Shown here: positions 1 through 8,559 of the stretch, piece by piece
Position numbering within the stretch: position 1 is the stretch's first letter
Layout: each line of letters opens with the position of its first letter
Source of the DNA: Caballeronia sordidicola
Lineage (GTDB): Bacteria > Pseudomonadota > Gammaproteobacteria > Burkholderiales > Burkholderiaceae
Assembly (NCBI RefSeq): GCF_002220365.1
Contig: NZ_MTHB01000305.1
Location: 103,011 to 167,010, forward strand
Length of the DNA stretch: 64,000 bases
Reading direction: 5' to 3'
Program-made: the position numbers and the translations under genes
Notes under the pieces: model-generated
The model's input: the letters and a program-made list of their open reading frames with translations, nothing else
Told to the model about the DNA's origin: nothing
Databases searched by the model: none

Positions 1-475
1 AGGACGCCCGGAGCGCGCAATCGTTTCACCTTCGATAAACCGAAACAAACTCGCACAGAACTGAATGCTGCGTTGATCGATTGTATTGAACGGCATAGGT
101 GATTGTCTGAACTTGTGATCACCCGATACGCGTCTTTATGTCGCTAAATTACGAGATGGTGTTACGACGACGGGAGAATTTGGGCAAACTCGCACGGGAT
201 GGAAGGTTTAGTCGGTACGTTTCGGGTTATTTTCATTCCATGAAAGACTTTGCAGGTTAATTTAACGATGTAAGTAAGATGAATGCGTAAGCACGCTAAT
301 TTTCACGGAATATCACGAATTGTTACGTACGCCCGTTCGACTGAACTGATTTAAATCGATAGCGTAGAAACGCGCGCAGAATCCTACTTGTGTTAATCTG
401 CGATTCATTGAGAGGCTTAACGTTATAACCGGAACGGGCGACGACTCGTACACTGCAAACCACAAGGAACAGATC
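1..475. other. AT-richer intergenic region upstream of the H-NS-like gene
   Basis: I see no convincing coding sequence here on either strand. The stretch is visibly richer in A and T than the rest of the window, with several AT runs between about 200 and 420. H-NS-family genes are commonly autoregulated through such DNA, so it probably holds the promoter and control region of the gene starting at 476. I could not single out one promoter with confidence. Confidence 0.5.
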
Positions 476-781
476 ATGCCGTCTTACAAGGAACTTCTCG
501 CGCAGCGCGAAAATCTCGAACGACAGATTGAAGAAGCGAAGTCGCGGGAATATGCCGAAGTTCTCAATGAAATCAAGCAGAAGATGGCCGACTATGGGAT
601 CACGCTTGCTGAATTGGCAGGTGGCCGCGGCGGCAAGAATTTGAAAAACGCCGGGCGTCCGCGTGCCGGTGTTGCCCCGAAGTATCGCGACCCGGACAGC
701 GGCAGCACGTGGTCGGGCCGCGGTAAGCCGCCGAAATGGATTGCCGGTCAGGAGCGCGATAACTTCCTGATTCAGAAGTAA
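476..781 (+). CDS. H-NS-family nucleoid-associated DNA-binding protein
   Basis: This is a 101-residue H-NS/MvaT-class protein of the short Burkholderia type. Residues 1-45 are charged and helical (oligomerisation coiled coil). After a Gly/Arg-rich linker (about 49-66), the C-terminus carries the AT-hook-like DNA-binding core TWSGRGKPPKW at 78-88, the family signature. It would bind curved AT-rich DNA in the nucleoid and silence horizontally acquired genes. The start follows an AAGGAA ribosome-binding site, and a strong terminator lies directly downstream, so it is probably monocistronic. Burkholderia genomes carry many paralogues of this family, so I give no gene symbol. Confidence 0.93.
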   Translation: MPSYKELLAQRENLERQIEEAKSREYAEVLNEIKQKMADYGITLAELAGGRGGKNLKNAGRPRAGVAPKYRDPDSGSTWSGRGKPPKWIAGQERDNFLIQK

Positions 782-800
782 GAGGTGGATTGTTTGAAAA

Positions 801-831
801 AGCCGCACCATTAAAACGGTGCGGCTTTTTT
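801..831 (+). terminator. Rho-independent terminator of the H-NS-like gene
   Basis: A 9-bp perfect stem (agccgcacc / ggtgcggct) with a short AT loop is followed by a run of six T. It begins 20 bases after the stop codon. Confidence 0.92.
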
Positions 832-1033
832 GCGCCTGCGTGGCGGTCGGCCGATAGTCGGCACGGTTGAAATCAACCGGCCGTGCGGTATGGCGACAGA
901 ATTCACGGTATGACATGAGAACACGTCGCGTTCAACATAAATCTATGATTTTTATAGAGTTTTTCGTTTTTGATCGAATATGTGGCAGTGCAGCTTGGTA
1001 AAATTCAGTCAAACGATGACTTCGAGTGATGAC

Positions 1034-2227
1034 ATGTCGCAATCAACGGCGCGCGCCGCAGAAAAGCAGGACGTAGCCCGAAAAACAACCTTCGCTAGTA
1101 TCGCGGTGAATTCTGTGCTGATGGTGGCACAGATTTTCGTCGGCATGTTTGCGCATTCCCAGGCCCTGATAGCCGACGGTATTCATTCACTGTCTGACCT
1201 GGTGTCGGACTTCATCGTGCTCCTGGCCAATCGGCATAGCACCGCTGCTCCTGACGACGATCACAATTATGGTCACAACCGTTATGAAACAGTCGCTTCA
1301 TTATTTCTCGGCGCACTTTTAATTACCGTCGGCGTGGGGATGTTATGGCGAGCAGGTGAACGTATTACCAATCTTCAAGACATCCCGGAGGTTCACGCAA
1401 GTGCACTGATTGTCGCGGTGTTCGTTCTGATTTCTAAGGAACTATTGTTCCGCTATATGCTCCGCGCGGCCGAACGCGTGAGATCGGCACTGCTGATCGC
1501 AAATGCGTGGCACGCTCGCTCGGACGCGGCGTCGTCGCTGGTCGTCGCTATCGGCATTATTGGGAGTATGGCCGGCTGGCGTTTGCTCGACCCTATCGCG
1601 GCCGCAATCGTCGGTTTTATGGTCGCTCGGATGGGATGGACGTTCGGATGGGATGCCCTGCAGGATTTGTCTGATCGCGCACTGGATCAGGCCGAAACCG
1701 AGAAGTTACGCATGTTGTTACGCGCCACTCCGGGTGTTCGCGACGTGCATGAATTGCGTACGCGGAAAATGGGCGATCTCGCCATTGTCGATGCGCATAT
1801 TCTCGTCGATCCCCTCATTTCAGTTTCAGAGGGTCACTACATTGCGGAATTGGCGCGAGCGCGCTTGTTGACGAATACCCACATTTTGGATTCATTGATT
1901 CACGTCGATCCGGAAAATGATGAAATCAACCCGCCGCCGCCCAGAATGCCAACGCGTTCGACAGTCAGTGATGCCATTAGCGCCGTATTGGGGGCTCATG
2001 GTCTCACCTACAGCGCGCTGAACCTGCATTATCTGAGTAGCGGCCTTGATATCGACGTGACGCTTCCCGCAGACTTAAGCGACGGTCAACTGGCCAGTCT
2101 AGAACTCGGCGACTTTGACGCACTCAAGCGAAAGCTAGGTGCGCGTGAAATTCGGTTTTCGCGAACTGTAAGAAACGGGCCGGGCATTGTCATTACTGAA
2201 TCTATTGCCGTTTCACGCCTGGATTAG
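1034..2227 (+). CDS. Cation diffusion facilitator (CDF) family metal efflux transporter
   Basis: This is an inner-membrane divalent-cation/proton antiporter of the CDF family. The first membrane hairpin contains ADGIHSLSDLVSD and a later helix contains NAWHARSDAASS; these supply the Asp/His residues expected at the transmembrane metal site. About six transmembrane segments are followed by a cytoplasmic ferredoxin-like dimerisation domain (roughly residues 195-280). A further segment of about 110 residues looks like a second, degenerate copy of that domain. ATGs at 980 and 1016 are also in frame. I chose 1034 (MSQSTAR) because family members start a few residues before this conserved stretch. 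The metal (Zn, Fe, Mn or Co) cannot be read from the sequence. Confidence 0.9.
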   Translation: MSQSTARAAEKQDVARKTTFASIAVNSVLMVAQIFVGMFAHSQALIADGIHSLSDLVSDFIVLLANRHSTAAPDDDHNYGHNRYETVASLFLGALLITVGVGMLWRAGERITNLQDIPEVHASALIVAVFVLISKELLFRYMLRAAERVRSALLIANAWHARSDAASSLVVAIGIIGSMAGWRLLDPIAAAIVGFMVARMGWTFGWDALQDLSDRALDQAETEKLRMLLRATPGVRDVHELRTRKMGDLAIVDAHILVDPLISVSEGHYIAELARARLLTNTHILDSLIHVDPENDEINPPPPRMPTRSTVSDAISAVLGAHGLTYSALNLHYLSSGLDIDVTLPADLSDGQLASLELGDFDALKRKLGAREIRFSRTVRNGPGIVITESIAVSRLD

Positions 2228-2258
2228 CGCGACGGAATTAATGTATTTGAAAGCTGCC

Positions 2259-2717
2259 TTAAAGCGGCAATTGTGTATCGAATTTGATTTCGCGCAGGAC
2301 TACGCTGGTCCTCACTTGCGCGACCGCTGGAATCTTGAAAATGCGGTCGTGGAGAAAAGCGTCATACGACTTGATGTCCGGCGCAACAATTTTCAAGATG
2401 TAATCGGCCTCGCCGGTGGTGCTGTAGCACTCGGTGACTTCCGGGCACGTGATGATCTCGCGTTCAAATTGCTCGACGCCGCCTTCTGTGTGACGCGTGA
2501 GATGAATATGAGCGAGTGCGCAGACATGCAAGCCAAGCTTTTCGCGATCGAGCAACGCGGTGTACCGCTGGATCACGCCCGATTGCTCCATGTCCTTGAT
2601 ACGCCGCCAGCACGGAGTGCTCGAAAGCCCGACTTGGTCGGATATCTCCTGAACCGAACGGCGGGCGTCCAGTTGCAGAAGTCGCAGGATTTTTTGTGAA
2701 AACGTGTCGAGAGTCAA
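2259..2717 (-). CDS. Lrp/AsnC family transcriptional regulator
   Basis: This 152-residue protein has an N-terminal winged helix-turn-helix (VQEISDQVGLSSTPCWRRIK, about residues 21-40) and a C-terminal RAM/AsnC ligand-binding and oligomerisation domain containing TTGEADYILKI. Such proteins are feast/famine regulators that sense amino acids. The frame stays open to an upstream ATG at 2783, but a perfect AGGAGG sits six bases before a TTG at 2715-2717. That start gives the standard family length, so I prefer it. The gene is convergent with the CDF transporter and no target gene is obvious next to it. Confidence 0.9.
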   Translation of the reverse strand: MTLDTFSQKILRLLQLDARRSVQEISDQVGLSSTPCWRRIKDMEQSGVIQRYTALLDREKLGLHVCALAHIHLTRHTEGGVEQFEREIITCPEVTECYSTTGEADYILKIVAPDIKSYDAFLHDRIFKIPAVAQVRTSVVLREIKFDTQLPL

Positions 2718-2811
2718 CTGCGCCTCCTGTCGGTCGCTACCAAGTCCAATAGTAGAGGGGGCAGAAAGGAAGCGCAATGTCAAACGCCAACTCTGAGCAA
2801 TATTGCCTAAC

Positions 2812-3468
2812 TCAACGCCCAGACTGCGCGTTTTGTCCTTCGATGTCAGTACCGTCCGGCGTTTCGACAGCCGCTTTTAGCGACGCCAGCAATGTCCGTT
2901 GAGTCCGCAATTCGGCAAGCATGTTGCAGAAGAGAGCCCCTTGTTCAACGGCATCATCGAGCGCGACGTGAGTATGCGGGAGTTCATCGAACCAGTGTTT
3001 CGGCAAACGCGGTTTGATCGCCTTCCGGTATGGCAGATCGGTCAGTGCGAACGCAAGCGTCTTGATGTCGAGCGCCGACCAGGAGAACGGACAGCGTTCA
3101 GCGAAACGCATCATGTACCAGAACATATAAGTGAAGTCGAAGCCTGCCGGATACGCGACGAACACCGGCTTGCCAGGCAACGCCTCGACCCATTCCACGT
3201 ACGCGCGCAATGCAATGAGCGGTTGCTGCAGGTCGGTCCGGCATGCGGCCCATGCCTCGGGCTGAGTTTTCCACCAAGCGGCCTGAATCGGGTGAGGCGC
3301 CGCACCTTCCAGCGTCTCCAGATTCGCTGAAAACGTGCCGATCAGCTCCTTGTGTTCCGTGTAGGCCGCCGACGCAAAACTCAGCATGGAGTGCGGTCCG
3401 GGGATAGGGCCATCAGCTTCGACATCCGTGCTGACGTAAATTTCAGGAATGGCGGTAGCGGTGTTCAT
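2812..3468 (-). CDS. DEDDh-type 3'-5' exonuclease
   Basis: This 218-residue protein is a DnaQ/RNase T-superfamily exonuclease. All three Exo motifs are visible: Asp and Glu in STDVEADG near residue 14 (Exo I), Asp in YPAGFDFTYMF (Exo II), and the His...Asp pair in HVALDDA (Exo III). These bind two metal ions and hydrolyse a single-stranded 3' end. The length is that of a stand-alone exonuclease rather than a polymerase proofreading domain. Its start overlaps the stop of the preceding hydrolase by four bases (ATGA), so the two are translationally coupled. Whether DNA or RNA is the substrate is not evident. Confidence 0.88.
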   Translation of the reverse strand: MNTATAIPEIYVSTDVEADGPIPGPHSMLSFASAAYTEHKELIGTFSANLETLEGAAPHPIQAAWWKTQPEAWAACRTDLQQPLIALRAYVEWVEALPGKPVFVAYPAGFDFTYMFWYMMRFAERCPFSWSALDIKTLAFALTDLPYRKAIKPRLPKHWFDELPHTHVALDDAVEQGALFCNMLAELRTQRTLLASLKAAVETPDGTDIEGQNAQSGR

Positions 3469-4109
3469 GCGGTCATCCGGTCGGCGACAAACGGGTTGGT
3501 TCGGCGTTCATGCCCGAACGTGGATGTGGGTCCGTGACCCGGTACGAACGTGACGTCATCGCCCAGTGGCCAAAGCTTTTCCTTCACGGAGCGCACAAGG
3601 TCGGAATGGTTGCCACGCGGAAAATCCGTACGGCCGATCGAGCCCGCGAACAGCACGTCACCTACCAGCGCCACGCGATTCACGCGGCTGAAGAAGATCA
3701 CATGGCCCGGCGTATGTCCGGGGCAGTGATAGACCTCCATGGTTTCGTCGCCAAACTGAACCGAGTCGCCATCTTGCAGCCACCGGTCGGGCGTGAAGGC
3801 CTGCGCCTCGCCGAAGCCGAAGCGTTTGCTTTGAGCCGGCAACTGTTCAATCCAGAAAGCGTCTTCGGCGTGTGGTCCATGGATCTCTACGCCGTAGTGA
3901 TCCGCGAGCGCCTTTGCTCCGCCGCAGTGATCCAGGTGCCCGTGCGTGAGGAGCACCTTGTCGACGCTCACTTCGAGTTGTCCGACCGCACTGATGATCC
4001 GTTCGACGTCGCCGCCGGGATCGACAACGACCGCACGACCGGTTGTCTCGCACACAACGATCGAACAATTTTGCTGGAATGGTGTCACTGGGATAAGGGT
4101 GACCTTCAT
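3465..4109 (-). CDS. MBL-fold metallo-hydrolase, glyoxalase II-like (YcbL type)
   Basis: This 214-residue metallo-beta-lactamase-fold hydrolase resembles hydroxyacylglutathione hydrolases. Metal ligands are visible in THGHLDHCGG (HxHxDH), HCPGHTPGHV, the bridging Asp in LVGDVLFAGSIGR, and VPGHGP near the C-terminus. It probably cleaves a thioester such as S-lactoylglutathione in methylglyoxal detoxification. A longer frame reaches 4175, but MKVTLIPVTPFQQN is the characteristic N-terminus, so I start at 4109. It is the first gene of a two-gene unit with the exonuclease. Confidence 0.92.
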   Translation of the reverse strand: MKVTLIPVTPFQQNCSIVVCETTGRAVVVDPGGDVERIISAVGQLEVSVDKVLLTHGHLDHCGGAKALADHYGVEIHGPHAEDAFWIEQLPAQSKRFGFGEAQAFTPDRWLQDGDSVQFGDETMEVYHCPGHTPGHVIFFSRVNRVALVGDVLFAGSIGRTDFPRGNHSDLVRSVKEKLWPLGDDVTFVPGHGPTSTFGHERRTNPFVADRMTA

Positions 4110-4789
4110 GGCTGGGCAACCGGGGCGTGTAAAAACGTCCATTGTAACGGGCGAAAACTCGCGCTGCCGTAGCACGCCGGGCGTTAGTCAAACGGTCGAG
4201 GTGTGCTCAAAAAACAGGCGGAATCCGCAATTTTTACGTTAACAGAGAAAATAAGTAACATTCTGTTCGTCTCCGGGCGGCTCGCCCGTGGGTTTGGGTA
4301 TAATCCGGTCCAGTTGTGCATGGTTTGACCATGCCATCAATGGGCAATGAGAAACACGAGTAGCGCGTTTTTACAATTGTCATCAAGTACGCAATTCGGA
4401 GCAGAGATGCTTCGAAATCGCAATCAAGCATCGGTTTCGGCCGATGTGCACGTCTTGTCCAGCCAGGTGCGATGCGCCTGCCAACGGCCTTAGCTGCCGT
4501 TACGCTGGATGGGGCCTACGCCGCCGTTCCTGCGCAGTTCAACGCGCAAGAATGTGTGATCCACGTTCGATGGCGGCATGTGGGGTCTGGTCAGGCTGCC
4601 GGGGACAGGTTGCGCCAGACGTGAAAACTAACCGGGCATTTGTGGCGAGGTACGCCGCACCCGAGCACTGGCTCGCCGTTCGATTTTTCGAGCGGTGTGT
4701 ACCTTTGCGCGGAAAAAAGCCTTGAGCTGCCTACGCACGTCCGCGTTTTGTCGGATGGTTAGGTGGCTCTAACCGTTGATTACACGTCT
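4110..4789. other. 680-base region between the MBL hydrolase and rlpA
   Basis: This contains the divergent promoters of the hydrolase (-) and rlpA (+). A perfect TATAAT lies at 4299-4304 on the + strand without a clear -35 box. A small hairpin (gcatgg/ccatgc) follows at about 4318-4334. Downstream, a 50-codon frame at 4472-4624 starts with ATG behind an AGGTG and has reasonable composition, but nothing identifies it. Other frames here are rich in Arg and Cys and look like chance. A long rlpA leader or a small RNA is possible but unproven. Confidence 0.35.
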
Positions 4790-5416
4790 ATGAATGTACG
4801 ACTAACCCGACGTCTCGGGAGTCTTTTGGTATTTGCAATCCTCACCGGTTGCGCCATGCCGCCAAGCGGCGGCGATCAGGCCAGCGCGCTGAAAACCGGC
4901 TCGCAGCTTACCACCGCAAACAACGCTGCGAACCAGGGCCGAGGGTCGGTGCCGCTCGCCTATGATTCCCAGCTCAACGCGTTGCCTTCGTCAGCCAGCA
5001 ATTCGTCTGATACCTCCTCGCTCGCCAACGCGAAGCCCATTACTGCCGGACCCGATGTCAGCGACTTCGAGCAGCAGGGGCGCGCCTCTTGGTATGGCCG
5101 CGGCTTCCACGGTCGCAAGACGGCGAGCGGCGAACGTTACGACATGCACGCGCTGACGGCAGCGCATCGCACGTTACCGCTTGCTTCGTGGGTTCGTGTG
5201 ACCAATGAGGCGAATCAGAAAACAGTGGTCGTCAAGATCAACGACCGCGGCCCGTACGCGCGTGGCCGCGTGATTGATCTTTCCTATGCGGCAGCCGCGG
5301 TACTGGGCATGCGTGGCGCGGGTGTCGGAAAGGTGAAGATCGAAGGCTTGACGCCGCAGGAAGCGCGGGCGGCGGCACGAGATCAATCGCTGGCGTCAAT
5401 CAACCCAGTCGACTGA
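4790..5416 (+). CDS. rlpA: RlpA-like septal ring lytic transglycosylase lipoprotein
   Basis: This 208-residue envelope protein has a lipoprotein signal (positively charged start, hydrophobic stretch, lipobox LTGC near residue 20). A low-complexity linker leads to a double-psi beta-barrel domain (about residues 90-185) with the RlpA signatures ASWYGRGFHGRKTASGERYD and VKINDRGPYARGRVIDLS. RlpA cleaves denuded glycan strands at the septum. The C-terminal SPOR domain of E. coli RlpA is absent here, so septal targeting must rely on something else. A GTG at 4763 is in frame, but the ATG at 4790 puts the signal peptide at the N-terminus. Confidence 0.93.
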   Translation: MNVRLTRRLGSLLVFAILTGCAMPPSGGDQASALKTGSQLTTANNAANQGRGSVPLAYDSQLNALPSSASNSSDTSSLANAKPITAGPDVSDFEQQGRASWYGRGFHGRKTASGERYDMHALTAAHRTLPLASWVRVTNEANQKTVVVKINDRGPYARGRVIDLSYAAAAVLGMRGAGVGKVKIEGLTPQEARAAARDQSLASINPVD

Positions 5417-5440
5417 TCATCGTCAGTTTGTTGCTTAAGA

Positions 5441-5470
5441 AAAACGGGCCGTTTCGACGGCCCGTTTTTT
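5441..5470 (+). terminator. Bidirectional Rho-independent terminator between rlpA and rsmI
   Basis: A stem aaaacgggcc / ggcccgtttt with loop gtttcgac continues into a T run on the + strand. The A run on the other side lets it also stop transcription arriving from the convergent rsmI gene. Confidence 0.92.
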
Positions 5471-5506
5471 ATTGCCCAGCGCGTTTGCCTGCCTAATTCC
5501 TGCTCG

Positions 5507-6409
5507 TCATTCCTGCTCGTTTTCGCCCTGTTCTCCGCGGGCCTTATCCATTGCCAGCGCCCTTGTGTAAAGCGCGTTGCGTGATGCGCCCGTCAGCGTT
5601 GCGGCCAGTCTTGCAGCGCTGCTTACCGATAACTCCTCCAGCAAGGTCGCGAGCAACGCATCGTGAGCGTCTTCCGCCGCCTCCTTCTGCTGTGCGCCTT
5701 CCACTACAAGAACGAACTCGCCGCGTTGCCGGTTTGCATCGCCGGATAGCCACGTTGGCCCTTCGGCCAGGGTGCAACGATGGATGCTCTCATGTAACTT
5801 GGTCAGCTCACGAGCAATCAGCAATTGCCGCTCGCCACCGAATGCGCGCTCGAGCGCTTGCACCGTTTCCACAATCCTGTGTGGCGCTTCGTAGAACACG
5901 AGCGCCGGCGTGTGCGTGAGCAGCGACTGCAATTGCGTGTCGCGCTGCTTCGGTTTGGTCGCAAGAAAGCCGATGAACGAAAACGTGTGAACCCATGAGC
6001 CGGCTACGCTGAGCGCGGTGGTGAGGGCGCTTGCGCCCGGCAAAGGAATAACGGGAAAGCCCGCTTCTCGCACCGCATCGACCAGTTTCGCGCCGGGGTC
6101 GGAAATGCCTGGGGTGCCTGCGTCGGACACGCATGCAATGCGTTCGCCGTTGCGCAGATGCGCGATCACGTTCTCGGCGGCGCTGCGCTCGTTGTGCTCG
6201 TGTACCGCGATGGTCGGCTTCGAAATGCCGTAGCGCGAGAGCAGTTGCGAAGTGTTGCGGGTGTCCTCGGCAGCCACTCGGTCGACGAGACCCAGCACAT
6301 GCAGCGCGCGCACCGTGATGTCCGCGACATTGCCGATCGGCGTCGCGACTATATAAAGCGCGCCAGCCGGAAACTGCTGGCCAAGGGCCAATTCGGAGAG
6401 TGGAGTCAT
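5507..6409 (-). CDS. rsmI: 16S rRNA (cytidine1402-2'-O)-methyltransferase RsmI
   Basis: This 300-residue SAM-dependent enzyme methylates the ribose of C1402 in the ribosomal P-site region. It shows the tetrapyrrole-methylase fold motifs typical of RsmI: LYIVATPIGNVADITVRAL near the N-terminus, EDTRNTSQLL, SDAGTPGISDPG, and PLPGASALTTALS. The frame is open upstream to 6559, but the start at 6409 (MTPLSELA) gives the family length and abuts the divergent yraN. In E. coli rsmI lies beside lpoA-yraN-diaA-dolP; here lpoA is missing, as appears usual in betaproteobacteria. Confidence 0.95.
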   Translation of the reverse strand: MTPLSELALGQQFPAGALYIVATPIGNVADITVRALHVLGLVDRVAAEDTRNTSQLLSRYGISKPTIAVHEHNERSAAENVIAHLRNGERIACVSDAGTPGISDPGAKLVDAVREAGFPVIPLPGASALTTALSVAGSWVHTFSFIGFLATKPKQRDTQLQSLLTHTPALVFYEAPHRIVETVQALERAFGGERQLLIARELTKLHESIHRCTLAEGPTWLSGDANRQRGEFVLVVEGAQQKEAAEDAHDALLATLLEELSVSSAARLAATLTGASRNALYTRALAMDKARGEQGENEQE

Positions 6410-6476
6410 GAGGGCGGGTGGCATGCGGAGGACGTCATTGTGCCATGCGATGAGGGACAACTTTTTGGGAAACGGG

Positions 6477-6836
6477 ATGTCGAAAACGATCGGAAGCGCG
6501 TTCGAACAACGCGCGCTTGAATATCTGCAGCGGCAGCGCCTGCATTTTGTCGCCCGCAATTTCGCCTGTCGCGGCGGCGAAATCGATCTCGTGATGCGTG
6601 AAACCGGCAGTCAGCGCGCACTCGTATTCGTGGAAGTGCGCGCGCGGCGCAGCCGCCAGTTCGCGGCAGCGGCGGCGAGTGTCGGCGTGCATAAACAGCG
6701 GCGGCTGGTGCTCGCGGCGCAGTACTACCTGACGACGTGGCGCGGGGCATTGCCTGTGTGCCGCTTCGACGTGATCGCGTTCGATGCGGGCCGTATCGTG
6801 TGGTTACGCGATGCTTTTCGCGCCGATACGTCGTGA
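6477..6836 (+). CDS. yraN: YraN family (UPF0102) endonuclease-fold protein
   Basis: This 119-residue member of the UPF0102 family has a Holliday-junction-resolvase-like fold. Signature residues are visible: GSAFEQRALEYLQ, ARNFACRGGEIDLVM (the acidic GEIDL motif) and LVFVEVRARRS (the ExK-like motif, here EVR). The last position is usually EVK, so Arg replaces the usual Lys. Its biochemical role is not established; deletion phenotypes in other bacteria point to envelope or DNA-processing links. Upstream in-frame ATGs reach 6408, but MSKTIGSAFE is the family start. It is first in the yraN-diaA-dolP order. Confidence 0.92.
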   Translation: MSKTIGSAFEQRALEYLQRQRLHFVARNFACRGGEIDLVMRETGSQRALVFVEVRARRSRQFAAAAASVGVHKQRRLVLAAQYYLTTWRGALPVCRFDVIAFDAGRIVWLRDAFRADTS

Positions 6837-7031
6837 AAATGGCTGCATCTTGAGTGACGCGGACAGCGAGTGCGGTAAACTGCGCGGAGCCTGCGCGCCG
6901 GGTTGATCGAGGTCTTATGGTCTTATGTTCAACCGCTGCGAGAGCGCGCGTTGCGGCGAATCGTGAATCGTCAGGCGCCGGAGCTTAACTATTGAACTGG
7001 TGAAGCATCGGCTTCGGGGACCTTGGCAGCA

Positions 7032-7109
7032 AGTCGTCGAAGCCAGCCGTCGAAGCCAGCCGTTGAAGCTAGCTGTTGAAGCAAATCATCGAAGCAGCCC
7101 GTCAATGAA
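7032..7109. repeat. Degenerate 13-bp tandem repeat upstream of diaA
   Basis: Six consecutive 13-base units follow the pattern agccgtcgaagcc (units start at 7032, 7045, 7058, 7071, 7084 and 7097). The first four differ by one to three bases and the last two are more diverged. The array lies in the 308-base gap between yraN and diaA and ends 35 bases before the diaA start. No long frame requires it. Confidence 0.75.
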
Positions 7110-7144
7110 CCACCGCGCATGGCGCGGCCGATAACCGAGAGTCG

Positions 7145-7732
7145 ATGTCCGTCGAACGTATCCAGCAACATTTCCGCGAAAATGCGGCAGTCCATCGTGA
7201 AGCACTCGACACGCTTGCTTTCCCCGTCGCCGCAGCCATTGACGTGCTGTTCGGCGCGCTCGCCAACGGCTCGCGAATCCTCACCTGTGGCAACGGTGGA
7301 TCAGCGGCTAACTCACAGAGGCTCGCGTCTGCGCTGGTAGGGCATTTCGAGCGCGAGCGCCCTGGCTTGCCGGCTATTGCTCTGGACGCGAATGTCCTGA
7401 CGCTTACGGGCATTGGCAATAACTCGGCGTTCGAAGAGATCTATTCGAAGCAGATCCGCTCACTCGGGCAGGCCGGCGACGTCTTGGTCGTCATCTCAAC
7501 GTCGGGCAACTCGGTCAACCTGCTCTCGGCGATCCAGGCCGCGCATGAGCGCGAGATGTTCGTGATCGCAATGACGGGCGCGGGCGGCGGCGTGATCAGC
7601 GAAGTGCTCGCCGATACCGACATCCATATCTGCGTGCCGTCCGAACGGCCGGCGCGAATCCAGGAAGTCCATCTGCTAACCATTCACTGTCTGTGCGATG
7701 GCATCGACGCGATGCTGCTGGGCGACGAATGA
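7145..7732 (+). CDS. diaA: SIS-domain protein, DiaA / phosphoheptose isomerase-like
   Basis: This 195-residue sugar-isomerase (SIS) domain protein contains LTCGNGGSAANSQRLAS (phosphosugar-binding loop, about 45-62) and VVISTSGNSVNLLSA (about 117-131). Sequence alone does not separate DiaA, which promotes DnaA assembly at oriC, from GmhA, which makes heptose 7-phosphate for LPS. The neighbours yraN and dolP match the E. coli diaA locus and favour DiaA. No heptose-biosynthesis genes are nearby. Burkholderia annotations often call this gene phosphoheptose isomerase. Confidence 0.85.
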   Translation: MSVERIQQHFRENAAVHREALDTLAFPVAAAIDVLFGALANGSRILTCGNGGSAANSQRLASALVGHFERERPGLPAIALDANVLTLTGIGNNSAFEEIYSKQIRSLGQAGDVLVVISTSGNSVNLLSAIQAAHEREMFVIAMTGAGGGVISEVLADTDIHICVPSERPARIQEVHLLTIHCLCDGIDAMLLGDE

Positions 7733-7752
7733 TTCTTAAGGGGAAAGAGTTG

Positions 7753-8559
7753 ATGAAAAAGACACGCGTCAGGTCGACGCTAGCCAGAGCCACGTTGCTG
7801 GCGAGCCTGTTATCAGGCGTTGTGCTGACCCTGCAAGGTTGCCCGCTTGTGGTCATCGGTGCAATGGGGGGGGCAGTGGGCGGCGGCACGTTGGTCGCCA
7901 CTGACCGGCGTACGCTCGGCGCGCAGACCGAGGACCGCGAGATTCAGGTGAAAGCCAAGTCGCGCATCAATGAAAGCCTGCCCGATCAGGCGCACGTCAG
8001 CGTGACCGTGTTCAACCGGCGTGTGTTGTTGACCGGCGAAGTGCCGACTGATCAATCGAAACAGAAGGCCGAAGAAGTGGTGCGCGGCATCAACAATGTG
8101 AACAGCATTGTGAATGAGCTCGCTGTCCAAGGCGCGAGTTCGCTGTCATCGCGTACTAACGATGCCTATCTCGAGAGTCGCGTGAAAGGTGCGATGGTCG
8201 GCGAGAAGGATATGCGGGCGAACTTCTACAAGGTGGTGTGCGAGCGCGACACGGTGTATCTGATGGGCCTGGTCACGCGTGACGAAGGCGCCGCCGGCGC
8301 GAATGTGGCGGCGCAGGTCCCGGGTGTTGCACAGGTGGTCAAGGTATTCCAGTACATCAAGCCGGAAGATGCTCAGGCGTTGTCGGCCGCGGCTGCATCG
8401 GGTGCGAGCGCGCCGGTGGTAACACCCATCGACAGTGATCCAACCGTCGGCGCGGTGCCGGATTCGTCGGTAAGCTCAAAACCGCTCGATGGGCAGTCGC
8501 CCGCGCCGGTCGTGAACTCCGCTGTGCATCCGGGTAATCCTGCGCCCGCAGCGAAATGA
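7753..8559 (+). CDS. dolP: BON-domain outer-membrane lipoprotein, DolP (YraP)-like
   Basis: This 268-residue lipoprotein has a lipobox LTLQGC near residue 31 and two BON domains. The first (around 65-125) contains ESLPDQAHVSVTVFNRRVLL and the second (around 135-205) contains ESRVKGAMVGEKDMRANFYK. In E. coli DolP binds anionic phospholipid and supports outer-membrane integrity and BAM function. The Ala/Pro/Ser-rich tail of about 60 residues after the second BON domain is longer than in E. coli. The ATG at 7753 follows a GGGGAAAGAG site; an upstream in-frame ATG at 7693 lies inside diaA. The stop overlaps the cytochrome start. Confidence 0.92.
   Translation: MKKTRVRSTLARATLLASLLSGVVLTLQGCPLVVIGAMGGAVGGGTLVATDRRTLGAQTEDREIQVKAKSRINESLPDQAHVSVTVFNRRVLLTGEVPTDQSKQKAEEVVRGINNVNSIVNELAVQGASSLSSRTNDAYLESRVKGAMVGEKDMRANFYKVVCERDTVYLMGLVTRDEGAAGANVAAQVPGVAQVVKVFQYIKPEDAQALSAAAASGASAPVVTPIDSDPTVGAVPDSSVSSKPLDGQSPAPVVNSAVHPGNPAPAAK

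Noticed and set aside
4444..4725. 93-codon rightward frame upstream of rlpA
   Set aside because: Very rich in Cys and Arg, no ribosome-binding site, and a better small frame overlaps it; kept only as part of the intergenic description.
6837..7144. Possible RNase P RNA or other structured RNA near rsmI/yraN
   Set aside because: I looked for the conserved rnpB core motifs and did not find them; the gap holds only the 13-bp repeat.
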